A DNA stretch of 7,215 nt from positions 1 through 7,215 of the forward strand of contig JAQUZV010000116.1 of assembly GCA_028691155.1 (NCBI GenBank), written 5' to 3'. Shown piece after piece: positions 5,688 to 7,215 of this stretch (position 1 is its first letter; each line of letters starts with the position of its first letter). Made by a program: the position numbers and the translations under genes. The stretch comes from Victivallales bacterium. GTDB lineage: Bacteria > Verrucomicrobiota > Lentisphaeria > Victivallales > SZUA-371. Below the pieces are notes generated by a model. It searched no databases. It saw nothing but the letters and a program-made list of their open reading frames with translations, and had not been told where the DNA came from.

Positions 5688-6812
5688 ATGGACAACAGTA
5701 TTGACAACAGTATTTACAACGGCTGCATTTTCGATCGGAATCGTGGCGTCGAGTCGTCACGCGATTTGTTCGGCGGCAGCCTCGGGGAATTCTTCAATAA
5801 TATTCCCGATATGGTTCTGATGCTGAACTCGCAACGGGAGGCGGTCTACGGCAACCGGCATCTTCATGAATTTATCGACCGGGACGGATCGCAAAAGATC
5901 GAGGGACGGAAGTTGGGGGATATTTTTTCCTGTGTCAATGCGGAGGAGACTCCCGGCGGGTGCGGGTGTTCGTCCAAATGTGAACAGTGCGGGGCGTTCC
6001 GGGCGTTGAACGAAGCGAGACGCAACCTCAAGGCGTCGGGAGAATACACTCTCAACCGGGTCGGCAAGGAAGAGGTTGTGTTTCAGGTCTGGGCGACTCC
6101 GCTTTACATTTACGGCGAGCGCTTCATCAAATTCATCCTCCGCAATATCGGGGAGGTCAAACGGAAACAGCAATTCGAGAATGTGTTCTTACGGGATTTA
6201 TCCCGGCTCTCCGAACAACTGATGACCCGCTTGGATTATGTCCGGGAAAATCCCTATTCCCGGGATACGGTTTTTGAGGAAACATGTTCGCTGGCGCATG
6301 AGATACACGATGTGATCCGGTATCAGGAAGATCTGGTGGCCGCGGAAGAAGACCGGCTGGAGCTTCAGATCGGTGATATCAATTCCTATTGTCTGTTGCA
6401 GGATGTGGTTCATAAGCTGCAATCGAAACTGCGTTGTCAGGGAAAGGAAATCCGAATCAACGACAGTTCCGAAAAGATTTTTTTCCGGAGCGACGGGCGC
6501 TTGCTCCGGCAGATTTTCCGTCACATGCTCGGCAATGCGTTGCAGGCGACGCCGTCCGGGGATTATGTCGGGGCCGAATGTGCCTGCCGGGAGGGAAATA
6601 TTATTTTCCGGATTCACGACAATGGGTTTATTTCCGAAGAAGGGCAACGGCGGTTGTTCCGGCATTATTCTTCTGTCGAAGGGGTGCGCGGACCGGAAAC
6701 TTACAGCATAAAACTGTTGGCGGAAAAATACCTGCACGGCAAGGTCTCGTGTCTTTCCTCTCCGCAACAGGGCACGACGTTTGTTGTTTCCCTGCCGCGG
6801 ATCGAAATCTGA
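5688..6812 (+). CDS. PAS-domain histidine-kinase-like protein with degenerate catalytic boxes (probable pseudokinase)
   Basis: This is a 374-residue soluble protein with no membrane helix. Residues about 33-155 form a PAS domain (FFNNIPDMVLMLN, later FQVWATPLYIYGERFIKFILRNI) with an inserted Cys loop: C82, C92, C94, C98 and C101 (GGCGCSSKCEQCGAF). Residues about 161-225 match the dimerisation helices of PAS sensor kinases that normally read FFHD; here the segment is FLRDL, with Arg169 at the phospho-acceptor His position. Residues about 234-372 form the ATPase fold: the N box keeps Asn283 (MLGNALQAT), the G1 position is HDNGF (311-313), the usual GLG/GIG of the second glycine box is RGPE (334-337), and TYSIKLLAEKYL and GTTFVVSLP are well kept. 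The protein therefore probably cannot autophosphorylate, though nucleotide binding is possible. The cysteines could bind metal, heme or a redox signal. It has its own promoter, and no response regulator is adjacent. The frame is intact, so it is not a decayed pseudogene. Confidence 0.9.
   Translation: MDNSIDNSIYNGCIFDRNRGVESSRDLFGGSLGEFFNNIPDMVLMLNSQREAVYGNRHLHEFIDRDGSQKIEGRKLGDIFSCVNAEETPGGCGCSSKCEQCGAFRALNEARRNLKASGEYTLNRVGKEEVVFQVWATPLYIYGERFIKFILRNIGEVKRKQQFENVFLRDLSRLSEQLMTRLDYVRENPYSRDTVFEETCSLAHEIHDVIRYQEDLVAAEEDRLELQIGDINSYCLLQDVVHKLQSKLRCQGKEIRINDSSEKIFFRSDGRLLRQIFRHMLGNALQATPSGDYVGAECACREGNIIFRIHDNGFISEEGQRRLFRHYSSVEGVRGPETYSIKLLAEKYLHGKVSCLSSPQQGTTFVVSLPRIEI
5691..5714 (+). repeat. 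12-bp tandem duplication at the N-terminus of the PAS protein
   Basis: GACAACAGTATT occurs twice in tandem immediately after the ATG, encoding Asp-Asn-Ser-Ile twice, with a partial third copy (TACAAC). Being a multiple of three, copy-number change stays in frame. It lies before the PAS domain, in a probably disordered leader. Confidence 0.75.
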
Positions 6813-6815
6813 TGC

Positions 6816-6849
6816 CCGGCCACGGTGGCTTTATGGCCGGTTCAATTTT
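6816..6849 (+). terminator. Possible terminator between the convergent genes
   Basis: CCGGCCA (6816-6822) and TGGCCGG (6834-6840) form a 7-bp GC-rich stem with an 11-nt loop, starting three nt after the PAS-protein stop, followed by TTCAATTTT. The T run is poor. The element overlaps the last codons of the minus-strand gene, so the sequence is also constrained by coding. Confidence 0.4.
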
Positions 6850-7076
6850 GATGCCAAGTATTTATCAGCTATTTTGACCACAAATTTTTCCGAGTAGATC
6901 AGGCGGTATTTTCGTCGGATGTGCCAACTGCCGTCATCATGGCGGAAAGCCACCAGTCGGGGCCGCATGAAATAGCGGTATACTTCCAGCCGGTCATAAA
7001 AATCGTTACAATAACACTTGCCCATGAGCGGACGCATAAAGGCAAGCGGAGTGAAATTGGTATTATTGGGTAGCAT
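6831..7076 (-). CDS. Unrecognised small basic, aromatic-rich protein (81 residues)
   Basis: I do not recognise this protein. The start ATG (7074-7076) is preceded by AAGGAGGAG (7081-7089) with a 6-nt gap from AGGAGG, the best ribosome binding site in the window, which argues that the frame is real. The protein has 16 Lys/Arg against 7 Asp/Glu and about 17 per cent Phe, Tyr and Trp, concentrated in the stretch VYRYFMRPRLVAFRHDDGSW and the following HIRRKYRLIY. It has no signal peptide, membrane helix or repeated motif. Two close cysteines (C21, C23) are present but no further Cys pair, so a zinc finger is unlikely. It converges on the PAS-protein gene with 18 nt between stops. An overlapping minus-strand frame (6899-7120) starts upstream but lacks a ribosome binding site. 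It may be a DNA- or RNA-binding accessory protein; this is only a guess from charge. Confidence 0.6.
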   Translation of the reverse strand: MLPNNTNFTPLAFMRPLMGKCYCNDFYDRLEVYRYFMRPRLVAFRHDDGSWHIRRKYRLIYSEKFVVKIADKYLASKLNRP

Positions 7077-7215
7077 AAATCTCCTCCTTGCCGCAACCGG
7101 AACTCATGTTCCTGTTTCATTATTCCCGGAGTGAAAGCGGCAGGGCCGCCGCCGAAATTTTGTTTTCCTGAACCGGATTCCGGGGCTACCCGTTCGCTGT
7201 TACCGGGGAAATCTT
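7077..7215. other. Leader of the small minus-strand gene; no further gene visible
   Basis: This stretch holds the AGGAGG site of the 81-residue gene and no frame of note on either strand. A small GC hairpin (GCGGC 7137-7141 with GCCGC 7148-7152) is followed on the plus strand by CGAAATTTTGTTTT, which is too weak to call a terminator. AATAAT on the minus strand (7119-7124) could be a -10 box, but there is no matching -35. Confidence 0.5.

Noticed and set aside
5601..5690. Possible riboswitch in the PAS-gene leader
   Set aside because: I compared it with the consensus cores I know (c-di-GMP, cobalamin, TPP, SAM, glycine, fluoride) and none fits. The leader after the likely start site is only about 40 nt.
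5602..5820. A 72-codon hydrophobic plus-strand frame overlapping the PAS gene start
   Set aside because: It starts upstream of the promoter's transcription start and has no ribosome binding site.
6198..6767. A 189-codon minus-strand frame opposite the kinase domain
   Set aside because: It is antisense to well-conserved kinase motifs and has no supporting signals.

Overview
The window looks like chromosomal DNA of a diderm, moderately GC-rich bacterium. Sec signal peptides, a periplasmic-type TPR protein and a DegT-type sugar aminotransferase all point to a Gram-negative envelope. The 30-residue basic ribosomal-type protein and the style of the Cys-loop PAS kinase fit the PVC group, perhaps Lentisphaeria, but this assignment is a tentative inference from family resemblance. 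I see no tRNA, rRNA, CRISPR array, insertion sequence or phage gene.

The left two thirds (1-5020) is a block of four co-directional genes on the minus strand. In transcription order they are a secreted TPR-repeat protein (start corrected here to a GTG at 5020), a DegT/DnrJ/EryC1/StrS-family PLP aminotransferase joined to it by an ATGA overlap, a six-helix membrane protein 25 nt further on, and, after a 109-nt gap with a weak terminator-like hairpin, a secreted coiled-coil/membrane protein cut off by the window edge. The first three are probably one operon. The theme is the cell envelope, but no specific pathway can be named.

Upstream of that block, also on the minus strand, is a 30-codon gene (5119-5211) for a very basic protein like bacterial bS22 and the mitochondrial mS38/COX24 domain. 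A strong intrinsic terminator (5046-5089) follows it, so close to the TPR gene that the operon promoter must overlap the terminator, or the operon must be fed by read-through.

The 476-nt interval 5212-5687 holds no convincing gene. It contains a GC-rich block of competing hairpins followed by T tracts on the minus strand, a 10-bp-spaced direct repeat, a 12-bp palindrome and a good plus-strand promoter (TTGAGT-17-TATAAT). That promoter drives a PAS-histidine-kinase-like protein (5688-6812) with a five-cysteine PAS loop. Its phospho-acceptor His is replaced by Arg and its second glycine box is altered, so it is probably a pseudokinase or an ATP-binding sensor.

An unrecognised 81-residue basic, aromatic-rich protein (6831-7076, minus), with a near-perfect ribosome binding site, converges on the kinase gene. 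The last 139 nt hold only its leader. I see no clearly new multi-gene system. The most interesting items are the degenerate kinase, the tiny ribosomal-type gene with its terminator/promoter overlap, and the attenuator-like leader structure.
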